Notes: a model not told the origin generated them from the letters alone. A stretch of 64,000 bases of DNA from Microbacterium murale (GCF_014635185.1 NZ_BMCM01000002.1:597288-661287), one strand, 5' to 3'; positions 31,449 through 40,351 are shown, numbered from the stretch's first letter. A program made the numbers and translations.

Positions 31449-33545
31449 ATGAGCAGCGCCGAGGCAACGGAATCGACTCACTCGAGAACCCCCGCGATCC
31501 TCGGCTTCGCCCGCCGGATTCCGGCGACGCTCATCTTCATCGCGGTGATCATCATCGCCGGCATCGCGGGGCAAGGGCTCTGGCGGCCTCTCGCCGGTAC
31601 TCCCCTGTTCGACGTCGTCGCGTACGGGCTGCCCGCGCTCGAGCAGGGCCGGTGGTGGACGCCGATCAGCGGCACGTTCTTCGTCATTCAGCCGTGGGTG
31701 TACATCCCGACAATCCTCGGCTTCTGGGGCATGGCGTACCTCGAGTACCGTCGGGGCTGGCGGGTCGCGCTGCTGTATTACTGGTTCGGGCAGCTGTTCG
31801 CGGTCTTGGCATCCGCACTGCTGCTCATCGGCGGGCGCGCCCTGCCGTGGCCGTGGGCGCAGCAGCTGGCGCAGACGCTCGACGTCGGCGCCTCGGGCGG
31901 CACCATGGCGTGCATCGCCGCGGCGATCGGACTCTTCGCCGCACCGTGGCGGCAGCGGGCGTGGTTCGTGGTGCTCGGCTTCGCGGCGATCAGTCTGCTG
32001 TACCTCGGCACCCTCGCCGACGTGGAGCATGCGCTCGCCATCCTGCTCGTGCTGTCGGTCGACCGGTCCCTCCGCGTGCAGCGCACGACCGTGCACGAGC
32101 AGCGGATGCTCGCGGTGAGCATCGTCGTCGCCCTCGGGGTGATCCAGCTGATCGTGATGCTCATTCCGACGAACGGCCCCTTCGGAGCGACCGACCTCTG
32201 GCTCGAGACCGCGCTGCCGGACGTGCTGTTCGACACCGCCGTCATCCTCGTGATCGCGATGGGGTTGTGGCGCGGGCGCCGCTGGGCCTGGATCATCGCG
32301 ATCGTCCTCGCGGCGATCAACATCGTCATCGGAGCGCTCGCCGTCCTCGTGCGCGTCGCGATCGTGCTGTCGATCGAGGAGGATGCCGCGGGCTCCGTGC
32401 AGGGAGACCTCGACGTCACGGCATCCGCCGGGATCCTGTGGCTCGCGTACCTGATCTTCCTCATCGTCACCCGTGCGGCCTTCCGCGTATGGCGGCGCGC
32501 CCGCAGCCTCGGCGGGACTCCGGTGAGCGTCGACGAGGTGAAGCAGATGATCAAGAAGGACGGCGGCGGGACGCTGTCGTGGATGACCACGTGGGACAAC
32601 ATGGAGTACCTGCGCACGTCGTCGGGCGGGATCGTGCCGTTCCAATTGCGCTCGGGCGCGGCGATCGCACTCGCCGATCCGCTCGGACCAGCGGAGGGGC
32701 ACGCCGATTCGGTGCTGGAGTTCATCCAGGCCGCCGAGGAGCACGCCGTCACACCGTGCTTCTTCAGCGCATCCGCACGCACGCGCGATCAGCTTCCTGA
32801 AGGATGGCAGGCGCTCACCGTCGCGGATGACACGATCATCGACCTCGCAGGACTCACCTTCCAGGGCAAGGCGTGGGCGCGGGTGCGCCAGTCGTTCAGC
32901 CGCGCCGAACGCGAGGGGATGACGTTCCGCCTGACCACCCTCGCCGACGTCAGCTGGGGCACCCGCCAGCAGCTGAAGGCGATCTCGGAATCGTGGGTCG
33001 GTGACAAGGGCCTGCCCGAGATGCGCTTCACCCTCGGAACACTGCACGAGGCTGAAGACCCCGAGGTGCGCCTGGCCCTCGCGATCTCTCCGGAGGGCGA
33101 CGTCGACGGACTGCTCAGCTGGCTTCCGGTCTACGGCGCCGGCGGACGGATCGTGGGATGGACGCTCGACCTGATGCGACGTCGAGACGGAGGCTTCGGT
33201 GCGGTGATGGAGTTCCTGATCGGCTCGTCCGCGAAGGCGTTCTCCGAGGAGGGCGCCGAGATCCTGTCGCTGTCGGGCGCACCGCTCGCGCACGAATCTG
33301 ACGTGGACGAGGGCGGGATCGCGTCGCTGCTGTCGAGGATGGGCGGGATGCTGGAGCCGGTCTACGGATTCCGCTCGCTGCACCAGTTCAAGAAGAAGTT
33401 CAACCCCCGCTACGAGCCGATCTACTTGCTCTACCGCGACGAGGGCGACCTCGCCCGCATCGGCGGCGGTCTGACCAGGGCGTTCCTGCCGGATGCGACG
33501 CTGCGTCAGTTCACGGCCGCGGGGGTCGACCTGATCCGCAGCTGA
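31449..33545 (+). CDS. Membrane protein: rhomboid-like N-terminal domain fused to DUF2156 (phosphatidylglycerol lysyltransferase C-terminal domain)
   Basis: 698 residues from ATG 31449. Residues 20-340 hold about nine membrane helices. The C-terminal 330 residues are a DUF2156/LPG-synthase domain (MEYLRTSSGGIVPFQLRSG, FSRAEREGMTFRL, HQFKKKFNPRYEPIYLLY), as in MprF, which adds an aminoacyl group to phosphatidylglycerol and lowers surface charge. The N-terminal part has rhomboid-like features: EQGRWWTPISGTFF, a YWFGQ helix, GASGG (GxSG serine motif) and a later histidine in DVEHALAILL. No lysyl-tRNA synthetase domain is present. The proteolytic activity of the first half is unproven. Confidence 0.85.
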   Translation: MSSAEATESTHSRTPAILGFARRIPATLIFIAVIIIAGIAGQGLWRPLAGTPLFDVVAYGLPALEQGRWWTPISGTFFVIQPWVYIPTILGFWGMAYLEYRRGWRVALLYYWFGQLFAVLASALLLIGGRALPWPWAQQLAQTLDVGASGGTMACIAAAIGLFAAPWRQRAWFVVLGFAAISLLYLGTLADVEHALAILLVLSVDRSLRVQRTTVHEQRMLAVSIVVALGVIQLIVMLIPTNGPFGATDLWLETALPDVLFDTAVILVIAMGLWRGRRWAWIIAIVLAAINIVIGALAVLVRVAIVLSIEEDAAGSVQGDLDVTASAGILWLAYLIFLIVTRAAFRVWRRARSLGGTPVSVDEVKQMIKKDGGGTLSWMTTWDNMEYLRTSSGGIVPFQLRSGAAIALADPLGPAEGHADSVLEFIQAAEEHAVTPCFFSASARTRDQLPEGWQALTVADDTIIDLAGLTFQGKAWARVRQSFSRAEREGMTFRLTTLADVSWGTRQQLKAISESWVGDKGLPEMRFTLGTLHEAEDPEVRLALAISPEGDVDGLLSWLPVYGAGGRIVGWTLDLMRRRDGGFGAVMEFLIGSSAKAFSEEGAEILSLSGAPLAHESDVDEGGIASLLSRMGGMLEPVYGFRSLHQFKKKFNPRYEPIYLLYRDEGDLARIGGGLTRAFLPDATLRQFTAAGVDLIRS

Positions 33546-33553
33546 TCCCGGGC

Positions 33554-33922
33554 TCAGTCCTCGCGCCCCAGCATCCCGTCGGCGTTGTCGGCGACCCATG
33601 CGACCAGCGGCAGCATCCGCTCCATGAGGTCTCTGCCGAGCGGCGTCAGGCTGTACTCGACGTGCGGAGGAACCGCCGGGAACGACTCCCGATGCACGAG
33701 CCCGTCGCTCGCGAGGGTGCGCAGGGTCGAGGCGAGCATCTTCTCGCTGATGCCATCGACCTCGCGGCGGAGCTCTCCCCAGCGATGCGTGCCGTCGGAC
33801 AGGCTCGACAGCACGAGCACTCCCCACTTGCTCATCACGTGATCGAGGACGACGCGCGTGCTGCAGCCGTCTTCGAAGACGTTGGGGATGGTCTCCTTTA
33901 TCTGCGCAAAACTAACCGTCAT
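33554..33922 (-). CDS. HxlR-family winged-helix regulator
   Basis: 122 residues. The HxlR signature is complete: conserved cysteine C20 in FEDGCSTRVVLDHVMSKWG, the winged helix DGTHRWGELRREVDGISEKMLASTLRTL and the wing VEYSLTPLG. YodB/QorR-type members sense quinones or electrophiles through the N-terminal cysteine and repress a divergent quinone reductase. The divergent gene at 34016 is of that kind, and a 21-bp palindrome lies between the two, so this protein is the likely repressor. Its 3' end converges on the membrane protein gene with an 8-bp gap. Confidence 0.92.
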   Translation of the reverse strand: MTVSFAQIKETIPNVFEDGCSTRVVLDHVMSKWGVLVLSSLSDGTHRWGELRREVDGISEKMLASTLRTLASDGLVHRESFPAVPPHVEYSLTPLGRDLMERMLPLVAWVADNADGMLGRED

Positions 33923-33927
33923 GTGGG

Positions 33928-33948
33928 TACCTTACTTCAAAGTGGGTA
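33928..33948. promoter_or_regulatory. Probable HxlR operator
   Basis: A 21-bp inverted repeat runs from TACC (33928-33931) through TTACTT and AAGTG to GGTA (33945-33948). It is embedded in a direct repeat of GTGGGTACC at 33923 and 33942 (19 bp apart, two helical turns). It starts 6 bp upstream of the HxlR start codon and lies 68 bp upstream of the divergent gene. Confidence 0.65.
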
Positions 33949-34015
33949 CCTCCGGATCGGAATGTCTATGCCCCTGACCGGTTGTCATCGAGGACCGCTC
34001 CTCGAAAGGATCCTC

Positions 34016-34870
34016 ATGACCATTCTCATCACCGGCGCGACCGGACAACTCGGCCACCTCGTCATCGACAGCCTGCTCGCCCGCGGCGCCGACCCAGAGG
34101 CGATCGTCGCCGGCGCCCGCGACCTCTCGAAGGCCGCCGACCTCGCCGATCGCGGCATCCGTGTCGTGGCGTTGGACTACGACGACGCAGCATCCGTCAG
34201 CGCCGCGCTCGACGGCGTCGATTCGGTGCTGCTCATCTCGGGCTCTGAGGTCGGAAGGCGCACGCCGCAGCACAAGGCGGTCATCGACGCGGCCAAGGCC
34301 GCCGGAGTCCGCAAGCTCGTCTACACGAGCGCGCCCAAGGCCACCACGAGCGACCTCGTCCTGGCTCCCGAGCACAAGGCGACGGAGGAGCTGATCGCGG
34401 CATCGGGCATCCCCGCCGTCATTCTGCGGAACAACTGGTACACGGAGAACTATGTCGGCAGCATGTCACAGGCTGCCGAGTCGGGCGTGCTCGCCGCGAG
34501 CGTCGGAGACGGCAAGGTCGCGTCTGCGAGTCGGCAGGACTTCGCGGATGCTGCAGCCGTGGTGCTGCTCGAAGACGGCCACATCGGCGAGGTGTACGAG
34601 CTTGCCGGCGACATCGCCTGGGACTTCTCCGAGCTCGCCGCCGCGATCGCCGAGATCGTAGGACGCCCGGTCGAGTACACGGCGCTGTCAACCGAGGAGC
34701 ACGCGGCACAGCTGGCGGGAGCCGGCCTTGACGAGGGCACGATCGGATTCGTGACGGCGCTGGATACCGGCATCCGGAGCGGAACACTCGCGGAGACCGA
34801 CGGCACTCTCGCGCGTCTCATCGGGCGCCCGACCACGCCGCTCGCCGAGGGGCTGCGCGCGGCGGCCTGA
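34016..34870 (+). CDS. NAD(P)H:quinone oxidoreductase-like NmrA/SDR protein (QorB-like)
   Basis: 284 residues. GAAAGGATCCTC precedes the ATG at 34016, giving a clear start. The NADPH loop is ITGATGQLGHLVIDSLLARG, followed by AGARDLSKAADLADRG that sets cofactor preference, and NNWYTENYVGS typical of the QorB/NmrA group, which lacks the usual YxxxK pair. The family reduces quinones with NADPH. Divergent pairing with an HxlR regulator suggests induction by quinones or other electrophiles. Confidence 0.9.
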   Translation: MTILITGATGQLGHLVIDSLLARGADPEAIVAGARDLSKAADLADRGIRVVALDYDDAASVSAALDGVDSVLLISGSEVGRRTPQHKAVIDAAKAAGVRKLVYTSAPKATTSDLVLAPEHKATEELIAASGIPAVILRNNWYTENYVGSMSQAAESGVLAASVGDGKVASASRQDFADAAAVVLLEDGHIGEVYELAGDIAWDFSELAAAIAEIVGRPVEYTALSTEEHAAQLAGAGLDEGTIGFVTALDTGIRSGTLAETDGTLARLIGRPTTPLAEGLRAAA

Positions 34871-34894
34871 ACCGCGGCCAGCCATACTCACCCG

Positions 34895-34953
34895 TTCAGG
34901 TCGCACTTTCTGTCGTTATACGCACGCTATTCCGGCAGATATTGCGACCTGAA
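34895..34953. repeat. 59-bp inverted repeat between convergent genes
   Basis: TTCAGGTCGCA (34895-34905) is perfectly complementary to TGCGACCTGAA (34943-34953). The inner arms (TCTGTCG against CGGCAGA) continue the pairing with mismatches, giving arms of about 29 bp. It lies between the ends of the quinone-reductase-like gene and rraA. It may act as a two-way terminator, or be a short mobile-repeat relic. Confidence 0.55.
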
Positions 34954-34970
34954 TGCTTGGCCGGCGCGGC

Positions 34971-35438
34971 TCAGCGCTCGACGAGGATGCCGTCCTCGTC
35001 GCTGTAGAGGTGCGCGCCCACCCGGAAGATCACTCCCCCGAACGACACGTCGACGTCGACCTCGCCTGCGCCGAGCTTCGCGCTCTTGCGCGGGTTGGTG
35101 CCGAGCGCCTTCACTCCGAGATCCAGGCCGTTGATCGCGACGCTGTCGCGGATCGCGCCGTGGATGACGACGCCGGCCCAGCCGTTCTCCACCGCGGATG
35201 CTGCGATCAGGTCGCCCATCAGCGCGGTGTTCAGCGATCCGAGGCCATTGACCACGAGCACCGCCCCGTCGCCGGGCGTCGCGAGCATCGTCTTCACGAG
35301 TGCGTTGTCCTCACGGCAGCGGATCGTCCGGATCGGACCATCGAATGCGGCTCTGCCGCCGAAGCTGAGCAGCTGCAGCGGGAGCGACTGGATTTCTTCT
35401 CCGAACTCGTCGTACAGGTCGGCAGTGGCTTTGGTCAT
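34971..35438 (-). CDS. rraA: RraA-family protein
   Basis: 155 residues from the ATG at 35438; the frame is open 31 codons further, but that part overlaps the copper operator region and has no conserved residues. [19 protein letters not shown], then [20 protein letters not shown] and the loop AIRDS match RraA. In E. coli it inhibits RNase E; related folds are 4-hydroxy-4-methyl-2-oxoglutarate aldolases, which share the G-x20-R-D metal motif. Actinobacterial RraA genes are usually stand-alone, as here. Enzymatic versus RNase-control role is not settled by sequence. Confidence 0.85.
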   Translation of the reverse strand: MTKATADLYDEFGEEIQSLPLQLLSFGGRAAFDGPIRTIRCREDNALVKTMLATPGDGAVLVVNGLGSLNTALMGDLIAASAVENGWAGVVIHGAIRDSVAINGLDLGVKALGTNPRKSAKLGAGEVDVDVSFGGVIFRVGAHLYSDEDGILVER

Positions 35439-35482
35439 GGCGCCATTGTGACATGACGACAATTCCCGAACATCGGATGGAA

Positions 35483-35497
35483 TACCCCCCTGGGGTA
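35483..35497. promoter_or_regulatory. CsoR-type copper operator
   Basis: TACCCCCCTGGGGTA, an inverted repeat with one mismatch, matches the CsoR box consensus (A/T)TACCC-(n)-GGGTA(A/T). It lies 55 bp upstream of the copper chaperone start codon, overlapping the expected promoter. No csoR gene is visible nearby, so the repressor must be elsewhere. Confidence 0.75.
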
Positions 35498-35551
35498 CTC
35501 TGTTATGGTTGTGGAACGCCGGCGACGGCATCCGATCGAAGGGAAGCGAAC

Positions 35552-35761
35552 ATGAGCACCACCGAGTACACCGTGACCGGGATGACCTGCGGCCACTGCG
35601 AGATGTCCGTGCGCGAAGAGGTCGGCCAGATCGCGGGAGTCGAAGACATCCAGGTGAGCGCGCAGTCCGGAACGCTCATCGTCACCGCCACCGACGCTGT
35701 CAGCGACGCCGACGTGCTCGGCGCCGTCGACGAAGCGGGCTACTCAGCCGTCCGCGCCTGA
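35552..35761 (+). CDS. copZ: Copper chaperone (HMA domain, CopZ-like)
   Basis: 69 residues, a single heavy-metal-associated domain. The metal-binding [11 protein letters not shown] is near residues 10-20, with a ferredoxin-like fold afterwards ([28 protein letters not shown]). It binds Cu(I) and hands it to the transporter encoded 46 bp downstream. GAAGGGAAGCGAAC is its ribosome site. Both are probably co-transcribed from the promoter carrying the CsoR-type box. Confidence 0.94.
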   Translation: MSTTEYTVTGMTCGHCEMSVREEVGQIAGVEDIQVSAQSGTLIVTATDAVSDADVLGAVDEAGYSAVRA

Positions 35762-35784
35762 GCACTGAGCACTGAGCACTGAGC
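35759..35784. repeat. 7-bp tandem repeat (TGAGCAC) at the copZ stop
   Basis: TGAGCAC occurs three times (35759-35779) and a partial TGAGCA follows. The first TGA is the copZ stop codon. Confidence 0.8.
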
Positions 35785-35807
35785 ATCCGGCACGAGAGGA
35801 ATCTGCG

Positions 35808-38042
35808 ATGAATGCGTCCGCGTCGAGCGTCGAGTTGGAGATCGGGGGCATGACCTGCGCCTCCTGTGCGATGCGCATCGAGAAGAAGCTCAACAAGCTC
35901 GAAGGCGTCGCCGCGACCGTCAACTACGCCACCGAGAAGGCGAAGGTGACCGTGCCCGCCGGATACGAGGCCGCACAGCTCATCGCCGAGGTCGAGAAGG
36001 CCGGATACACCGCGGCGCTGCCGTCGCCACGAGAAGTGAAGGCGACGCCGGATGAAGATCCGGAACTCTCCTCGCTGCGCCAGCGCCTGATCATCTCGAT
36101 CATCCTCACAGTGCCTGTGATCGCGATGGCGATGATCCCTGCGCTGCAGTTCACCTACTGGCAGTGGGCCTCGCTGGCGCTCGCCGCGCCGGTGATCGTG
36201 TGGGGTGCGTGGCCGTTCCACAAGGCCGCGTGGACGAATCTGCGCCACGGCGCCGCGACCATGGACACGCTCATCTCGATGGGCACACTGGCCGCATTCC
36301 TCTGGTCGCTGTACGCACTGTTCCTCGGCACGGCGGGCATGCCAGGCATGACGCATCCGTTCGAGTTCACGCTGTCGCGCTCGGACGGCGCCGCCAACAT
36401 CTACCTCGAGGTCGGCGCCGGCGTGACGATGTTCATCCTCGCCGGACGCTACTTCGAGAAGCGCGCGAAACGTCAGGCCGGTGCGGCCATGCGTGCGCTG
36501 CTCGAACTCGGGGCGAAGGACGTCTCGGTGCTGCGCGACGGCGTCGAGACCCTCATCCCGGTGGACGAGCTGCGCGTCGGCGACGAATTCATCGTGCGGC
36601 CCGGCGAGAAGATCGCCACCGACGGCGTCGTGATCTCCGGCACGTCAGCGGTCGACGCATCCATGCTCACCGGCGAATCGGTGCCGGTCGAGGTCGGGCC
36701 GACGGATGCCGTCACAGGAGCCACCGTCAACGCCGGAGGGCGCCTGGTGGTGCGCGCCTCCCGCGTCGGCGCCGACACCCAGCTCGCGCAGATGGCGCGG
36801 CTCGTGGAGGACGCGCAGACCGGCAAGGCCGAGGTGCAGCGTCTCGCCGACCGCATCTCCGGCGTCTTCGTGCCGATCGTCATCGGCATCGCCGTGATCA
36901 CACTGGCCGGCTGGCTGATCGCCGGCTTCCCGGCGGCTGCCGCGTTCACCGCAGCGGTTGCCGTGCTGGTCATCGCGTGCCCGTGCGCGCTCGGCCTCGC
37001 GACCCCGACCGCGTTGCTGGTCGGCACGGGTCGCGGGGCGCAGATGGGCATCCTCATCAAGGGTCCGGAGGTGCTCGAGTCGACGCGCAAGGTCGACACG
37101 GTCGTGCTCGACAAGACCGGCACCGTCACCACGGGACGGATGGCCCTCGTCGGCGTGACGGCAGAGTCCGGGACGGATGCTGGTGAGCTGCTGCACCTGG
37201 CCGGAGCACTGGAGGATGCATCCGAGCATCCGATCGCCCAGGCCATCGCGAAGGCCGCGACTGCCCGAATCGGCGCCGCGCAAGACGGCGCGCTCCCTCC
37301 TGTCGAGGACTTCACGAACATCGAGGGCAAGGGCGTGCAGGGCGTCGTCGACGGTCACAGCGTGATCGTCGGACGCGAATCGCTCCTCGCCGACTGGGGC
37401 CTCGCGCTCTCACCGGCCGTCGCCGAGGCGAAGGCCAGGGCCGAGCACGACGGGCAGACCGTGGTTGCTGTCGCCTGGGACGGCGCAGCCCGCGGCATCC
37501 TGATCGTCGCCGACACGGTCAAGCCGACGAGCGCCGAGGCGGTCGCACAGCTGAAGAAGCTGGGCCTGCACCCCATCCTGCTCACCGGTGACAACGAGGC
37601 GGTCGCCCGTCGGATCGCGGCCGAGGTCGGCATCGACGAGGTCATCGCCGAGGTGCTGCCGAAGGACAAGGTCGACGTGGTCACGCGTCTTCAGCACGAG
37701 GGCAAGGTCGTCGCGATGGTCGGCGACGGTGTCAACGATGCGCCAGCGCTCGTGCAGGCCGATCTGGGGCTCGCGATGGGCACCGGCACGGACGTGGCGA
37801 TCGAAGCATCCGACATCGCGCTCGTCCGCGGCGACCTGCGCAGCGCCGCCGACGCGATCCGCCTGTCGCGCAAGACGCTCGGCACGATCAAGTCGAACCT
37901 GTTCTGGGCGTTCGCCTACAACGTCGCCGCGATCCCGATCGCCGCACTGGGGATGCTGAATCCGATGCTCGCGGGCGCGGCCATGGCGCTGTCGAGCGTG
38001 TTCGTCGTCGGCAACAGCCTGCGGCTGCGGGCATTCCGGTAG
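35808..38042 (+). CDS. copA: Copper-exporting P1B-type ATPase
   Basis: 744 residues. One N-terminal HMA domain with C17 and C20 in GGMTCASC; then eight membrane helices. TGES (288-291) is the phosphatase loop, CPC (391-393) the intramembrane Cu(I) site of the P1B-1 subgroup, DKTGT with phosphorylated D435, then the GDGVNDAP hinge late in the protein. It exports Cu(I) using ATP. It follows copZ by 46 bp and ends before a strong two-way hairpin terminator. Confidence 0.96.
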   Translation: MNASASSVELEIGGMTCASCAMRIEKKLNKLEGVAATVNYATEKAKVTVPAGYEAAQLIAEVEKAGYTAALPSPREVKATPDEDPELSSLRQRLIISIILTVPVIAMAMIPALQFTYWQWASLALAAPVIVWGAWPFHKAAWTNLRHGAATMDTLISMGTLAAFLWSLYALFLGTAGMPGMTHPFEFTLSRSDGAANIYLEVGAGVTMFILAGRYFEKRAKRQAGAAMRALLELGAKDVSVLRDGVETLIPVDELRVGDEFIVRPGEKIATDGVVISGTSAVDASMLTGESVPVEVGPTDAVTGATVNAGGRLVVRASRVGADTQLAQMARLVEDAQTGKAEVQRLADRISGVFVPIVIGIAVITLAGWLIAGFPAAAAFTAAVAVLVIACPCALGLATPTALLVGTGRGAQMGILIKGPEVLESTRKVDTVVLDKTGTVTTGRMALVGVTAESGTDAGELLHLAGALEDASEHPIAQAIAKAATARIGAAQDGALPPVEDFTNIEGKGVQGVVDGHSVIVGRESLLADWGLALSPAVAEAKARAEHDGQTVVAVAWDGAARGILIVADTVKPTSAEAVAQLKKLGLHPILLTGDNEAVARRIAAEVGIDEVIAEVLPKDKVDVVTRLQHEGKVVAMVGDGVNDAPALVQADLGLAMGTGTDVAIEASDIALVRGDLRSAADAIRLSRKTLGTIKSNLFWAFAYNVAAIPIAALGMLNPMLAGAAMALSSVFVVGNSLRLRAFR

Positions 38043-38091
38043 CGCAGGCCCGCACCGCCCATCCGCGACGATCCACCCATCCGCGACGAGG

Positions 38092-38143
38092 GAAGAAGAC
38101 TTTCCGGGGTTCCGCGGCATCCGAACCCCGGAACTTCTTCTTC
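38092..38143. terminator. Two-way hairpin terminator between copA and the ThuA gene
   Basis: GAAGAAG at 38092 plus TTCCGGGGTTC pairs with GAACCCCGGAA and TTCTTC at 38123-38143: 19 of 21 positions pair around a 10-nt loop. It is 49 bp after copA and 5 bp before the end of the convergent ThuA gene. The A-rich and T-rich flanks give U-rich 3' ends in both directions. Confidence 0.8.
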
Positions 38144-38148
38144 GCTGG

Positions 38149-38850
38149 TCAACGCAGGCGTGCCGCCCAGAGCATTCCGCGCTCGACGATCGTGCGGACG
38201 TTGGGGTCCTCGAGCACGTCGACGCTGTGACCAGGCGTCGCCACGAAGATGCGTCCTGCGCCCCACTGCCGCGTCCACACCGCGGGTGACGTGACCGGAC
38301 GATGCCACGGGTGATACGGCTGGACGGGGTGGGTCGTGGTCGCGAGCACATCGATGAGGTCGTCGTGCAGTACCCAGTACTGCTCGGTCGTCAGCGGGAA
38401 GTCTGGGATGCCCTCGGTGATCTCGTGCGTGCGCCCGAGCTCGGTCATGTCGACCGTGTACGACAGGTAGTTGTCGGTCTCGTCGCCGGGGCGCTCTGCC
38501 GGTGGCCGTCCCGGGTGGGTGGCGAATTGCCCGCCGATGAGGTGCAGATAGTCGGAGTTCGCGCGGTACGAGTCGGCGATGCCGCCGTGCCAGCCGGCCA
38601 GGCCCGTCCCCGCTTCGACGGCGGAACGCAGCCCGGCGAACGCCTCTTTCGAGATCTCCGACATCGTCACGGACTGCACGATGAGATCGGTCGCGGCCAT
38701 GACCGCGGCATCCGCGTAGATCTCGTTGGACTCCTCGACACGCACCTCGAATCCCGACTTCTCCAGGAACGGGATGAACAGCTCCGTCGTCTCGACGGGG
38801 TGGTGTCCCTCCCATCCGCCACGGACGACAAGTGCACGTCGATCGGTCAT
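38149..38850 (-). CDS. ThuA-domain protein
   Basis: 233 residues, a single class-I glutamine-amidotransferase-like ThuA fold: RALVVRGGWEGHHPVETTELF, GLAGWHGGIADSYRANSDYLHLIGGQFATHP, and EYxVLHD as EQYWVLHDD. ThuA proteins are found with sugar dehydrogenases in trehalose and other disaccharide catabolic pathways; the chemistry remains poorly defined. It lies 34 bp downstream of a Gfo/Idh/MocA oxidoreductase on the same strand, the usual partnership, so the two probably form an operon. Confidence 0.9.
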   Translation of the reverse strand: MTDRRALVVRGGWEGHHPVETTELFIPFLEKSGFEVRVEESNEIYADAAVMAATDLIVQSVTMSEISKEAFAGLRSAVEAGTGLAGWHGGIADSYRANSDYLHLIGGQFATHPGRPPAERPGDETDNYLSYTVDMTELGRTHEITEGIPDFPLTTEQYWVLHDDLIDVLATTTHPVQPYHPWHRPVTSPAVWTRQWGAGRIFVATPGHSVDVLEDPNVRTIVERGMLWAARLR

Positions 38851-38884
38851 GAGGTCATTCCTTTCATTGCCCAGGCCACAGGAT

Positions 38885-39982
38885 CTACCACTGATCGGGC
38901 CGGGAACCCGCCGGAACGGATTCCGGCCGCTCTGTCGTACTCACGAGCTCGACCACCCGGCGCTCGCGCCCGGCGATGATCACGGCCTCCATGATCTCGA
39001 GCACGTGGAAGGCGAGGTCGCCCGAGGCTCGATGCGGGCGCCCGGTCTCGATCCCACGGGCCATGTCGGAAAGGCCCACCCCGCGTCCGGCGTCGGCGTA
39101 GCCTCCGGACTGCGGGACGACCCTCCACTCGGGATGATCCGTCGTCCAGACCTCGGTCGGGTCGTCGAATCTGTTCGGGTCTGCCACCGAGATCGTTCCC
39201 GCGGTTCCGTAGATCTCGATCATCGGGGCGCGCGACTGCCAGATGTCGAAGCTCATCGTGACGGTCGAGCTCACGCCGCTCTCGTGGAAGAGGATCGCGG
39301 AGATATGGGTATCGATCGACACGTCGAGCGGAGTCCCCTGCAGCGGGCCACTGCCGATCGAGCGGCTGCGATCCGATGTGCTCACCGAGCCGGCGACGGA
39401 GACCACAGGCCCGAACATCGTGATGAGCGTCGTCAGGTAGTACGGCCCCATGTCGAAGAGCGGGCCCCCGCCGGGCTGGTAGTAGAACTGGGGCGACGGA
39501 TGCCATGACTCGTGCCCTGGCGATGACCAGTGCGCCGCGGCGCCCACGGGCGCGCCGATCGCTCCATGATCCAGCAGGTTCCGTGCGGTCTGCACTCCGG
39601 TTCCGAGCACCGTGTCGGGTGCCGATCCGACTCGGAGACCGGCGGCATCCGCCGCTCGCAGCAGTTCCGCCGACTCCGCGACGTTCAGACCGAGCGGCTT
39701 CTCGGCGAACACATGCTTTCCCGCAGCGATCGCGCGGAGTCCGATCTCCACGTGCGCGGCGGGGATCGTGAGGTTCAGCACCGCGTCGATCCGCGCGTCC
39801 GCGAGGAGGGCATCGACGCTCAGCGCCTCGACATGCTGTTCGCGCGCGACTTCGTCCGCGCGCTCGGCGTTGACATCCGCGACCGCGACGAGCTCCAGGT
39901 TCGACAGCTTCGGAATCTGAGCGAAATACTGCTCTGCGATCTTGCCGACGCCGATGACGCCGATCCTCATCGGAGTTGTCAT
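38885..39982 (-). CDS. Gfo/Idh/MocA-family oxidoreductase
   Basis: 365 residues from ATG 39982, which has GAAGGAACACGC upstream. The N-terminal Rossmann motif is VIGVGKIAEQYFAQI; EKPLGLNVAES carries the conserved lysine. The GGGPLFDMGPYYLTTLITMFGP block belongs to the C-terminal substrate domain. Such enzymes oxidise sugars or sugar derivatives with NAD(P). The partner ThuA gene lies downstream and a perfect palindrome (40105-40120) lies in its promoter region. It is a clear paralogue of the enzyme at 40549. Confidence 0.9.
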   Translation of the reverse strand: MTTPMRIGVIGVGKIAEQYFAQIPKLSNLELVAVADVNAERADEVAREQHVEALSVDALLADARIDAVLNLTIPAAHVEIGLRAIAAGKHVFAEKPLGLNVAESAELLRAADAAGLRVGSAPDTVLGTGVQTARNLLDHGAIGAPVGAAAHWSSPGHESWHPSPQFYYQPGGGPLFDMGPYYLTTLITMFGPVVSVAGSVSTSDRSRSIGSGPLQGTPLDVSIDTHISAILFHESGVSSTVTMSFDIWQSRAPMIEIYGTAGTISVADPNRFDDPTEVWTTDHPEWRVVPQSGGYADAGRGVGLSDMARGIETGRPHRASGDLAFHVLEIMEAVIIAGRERRVVELVSTTERPESVPAGSRPDQW

Positions 39983-40104
39983 GCGTGTTCCTTCAGTTCG
40001 GCGCACGACCGCCGTCCTTCATCTCGCGGCGGCTGTGCCCGCGACGACGAGCGACGTCGTGAGGTTCATATGGACGCCATGCAGGTCGCCGATGAACCGA
40101 TTTG

Positions 40105-40120
40105 TTGTCGGCTCCGACAA
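40105..40120. promoter_or_regulatory. Perfect 16-bp palindrome, putative operator
   Basis: TTGTCGGCTCCGACAA is a perfect inverted repeat of 7-bp arms with CT between. It lies 123 bp upstream of the oxidoreductase at 39982 and 64 bp downstream of the small acidic-protein gene. Dyads of this kind are typical of LacI/GntR/TetR-type regulators; no matching regulator gene is adjacent. Confidence 0.5.
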
Positions 40121-40183
40121 TGCATGACGAGACCAACTTACCGAACTTCGAACCGTGGGGTCCGATTCATCCGGACTGTCCGA

Positions 40184-40351
40184 TCACGGCAGATCAGCCA
40201 GATCCACGTCCTCGTCGTCTTCGTCAGCGTCATCCTCCGAGTCATCGGACGTCCCGGTGCTCGGTCCGAGGTCGGGATCGACGTCCTGACCGGGCAGCAC
40301 GCCGTCCTCGTCGGGCATGGCGCCTTCTTCATCGGGCAGCGAATCGGACAT
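40184..40351 (-). CDS. Small, highly acidic protein of unknown function
   Basis: 55 residues. ACGGAGGACACC precedes the ATG at 40351, a near-ideal ribosome site, which argues that the gene is real. The sequence opens MSDSLPDEEGAMPDEDG and ends in runs of Asp/Glu (DSEDDADEDDEDVDLADLP) with no aromatic core and only one basic-poor stretch, so it is probably intrinsically disordered. I do not recognise a family. It lies alone between two sugar-oxidoreductase units. Confidence 0.7.
   Translation of the reverse strand: MSDSLPDEEGAMPDEDGVLPGQDVDPDLGPSTGTSDDSEDDADEDDEDVDLADLP

Noticed and set aside
30057-33827. A 1,256-codon open frame on the minus strand opposite the M20 peptidase and DUF2156 genes
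   Set aside because: Its translation is rich in Arg, His, Glu and Gly and has no domain; both genes on the plus strand are well conserved. It is the usual antisense artefact of GC-rich third positions.
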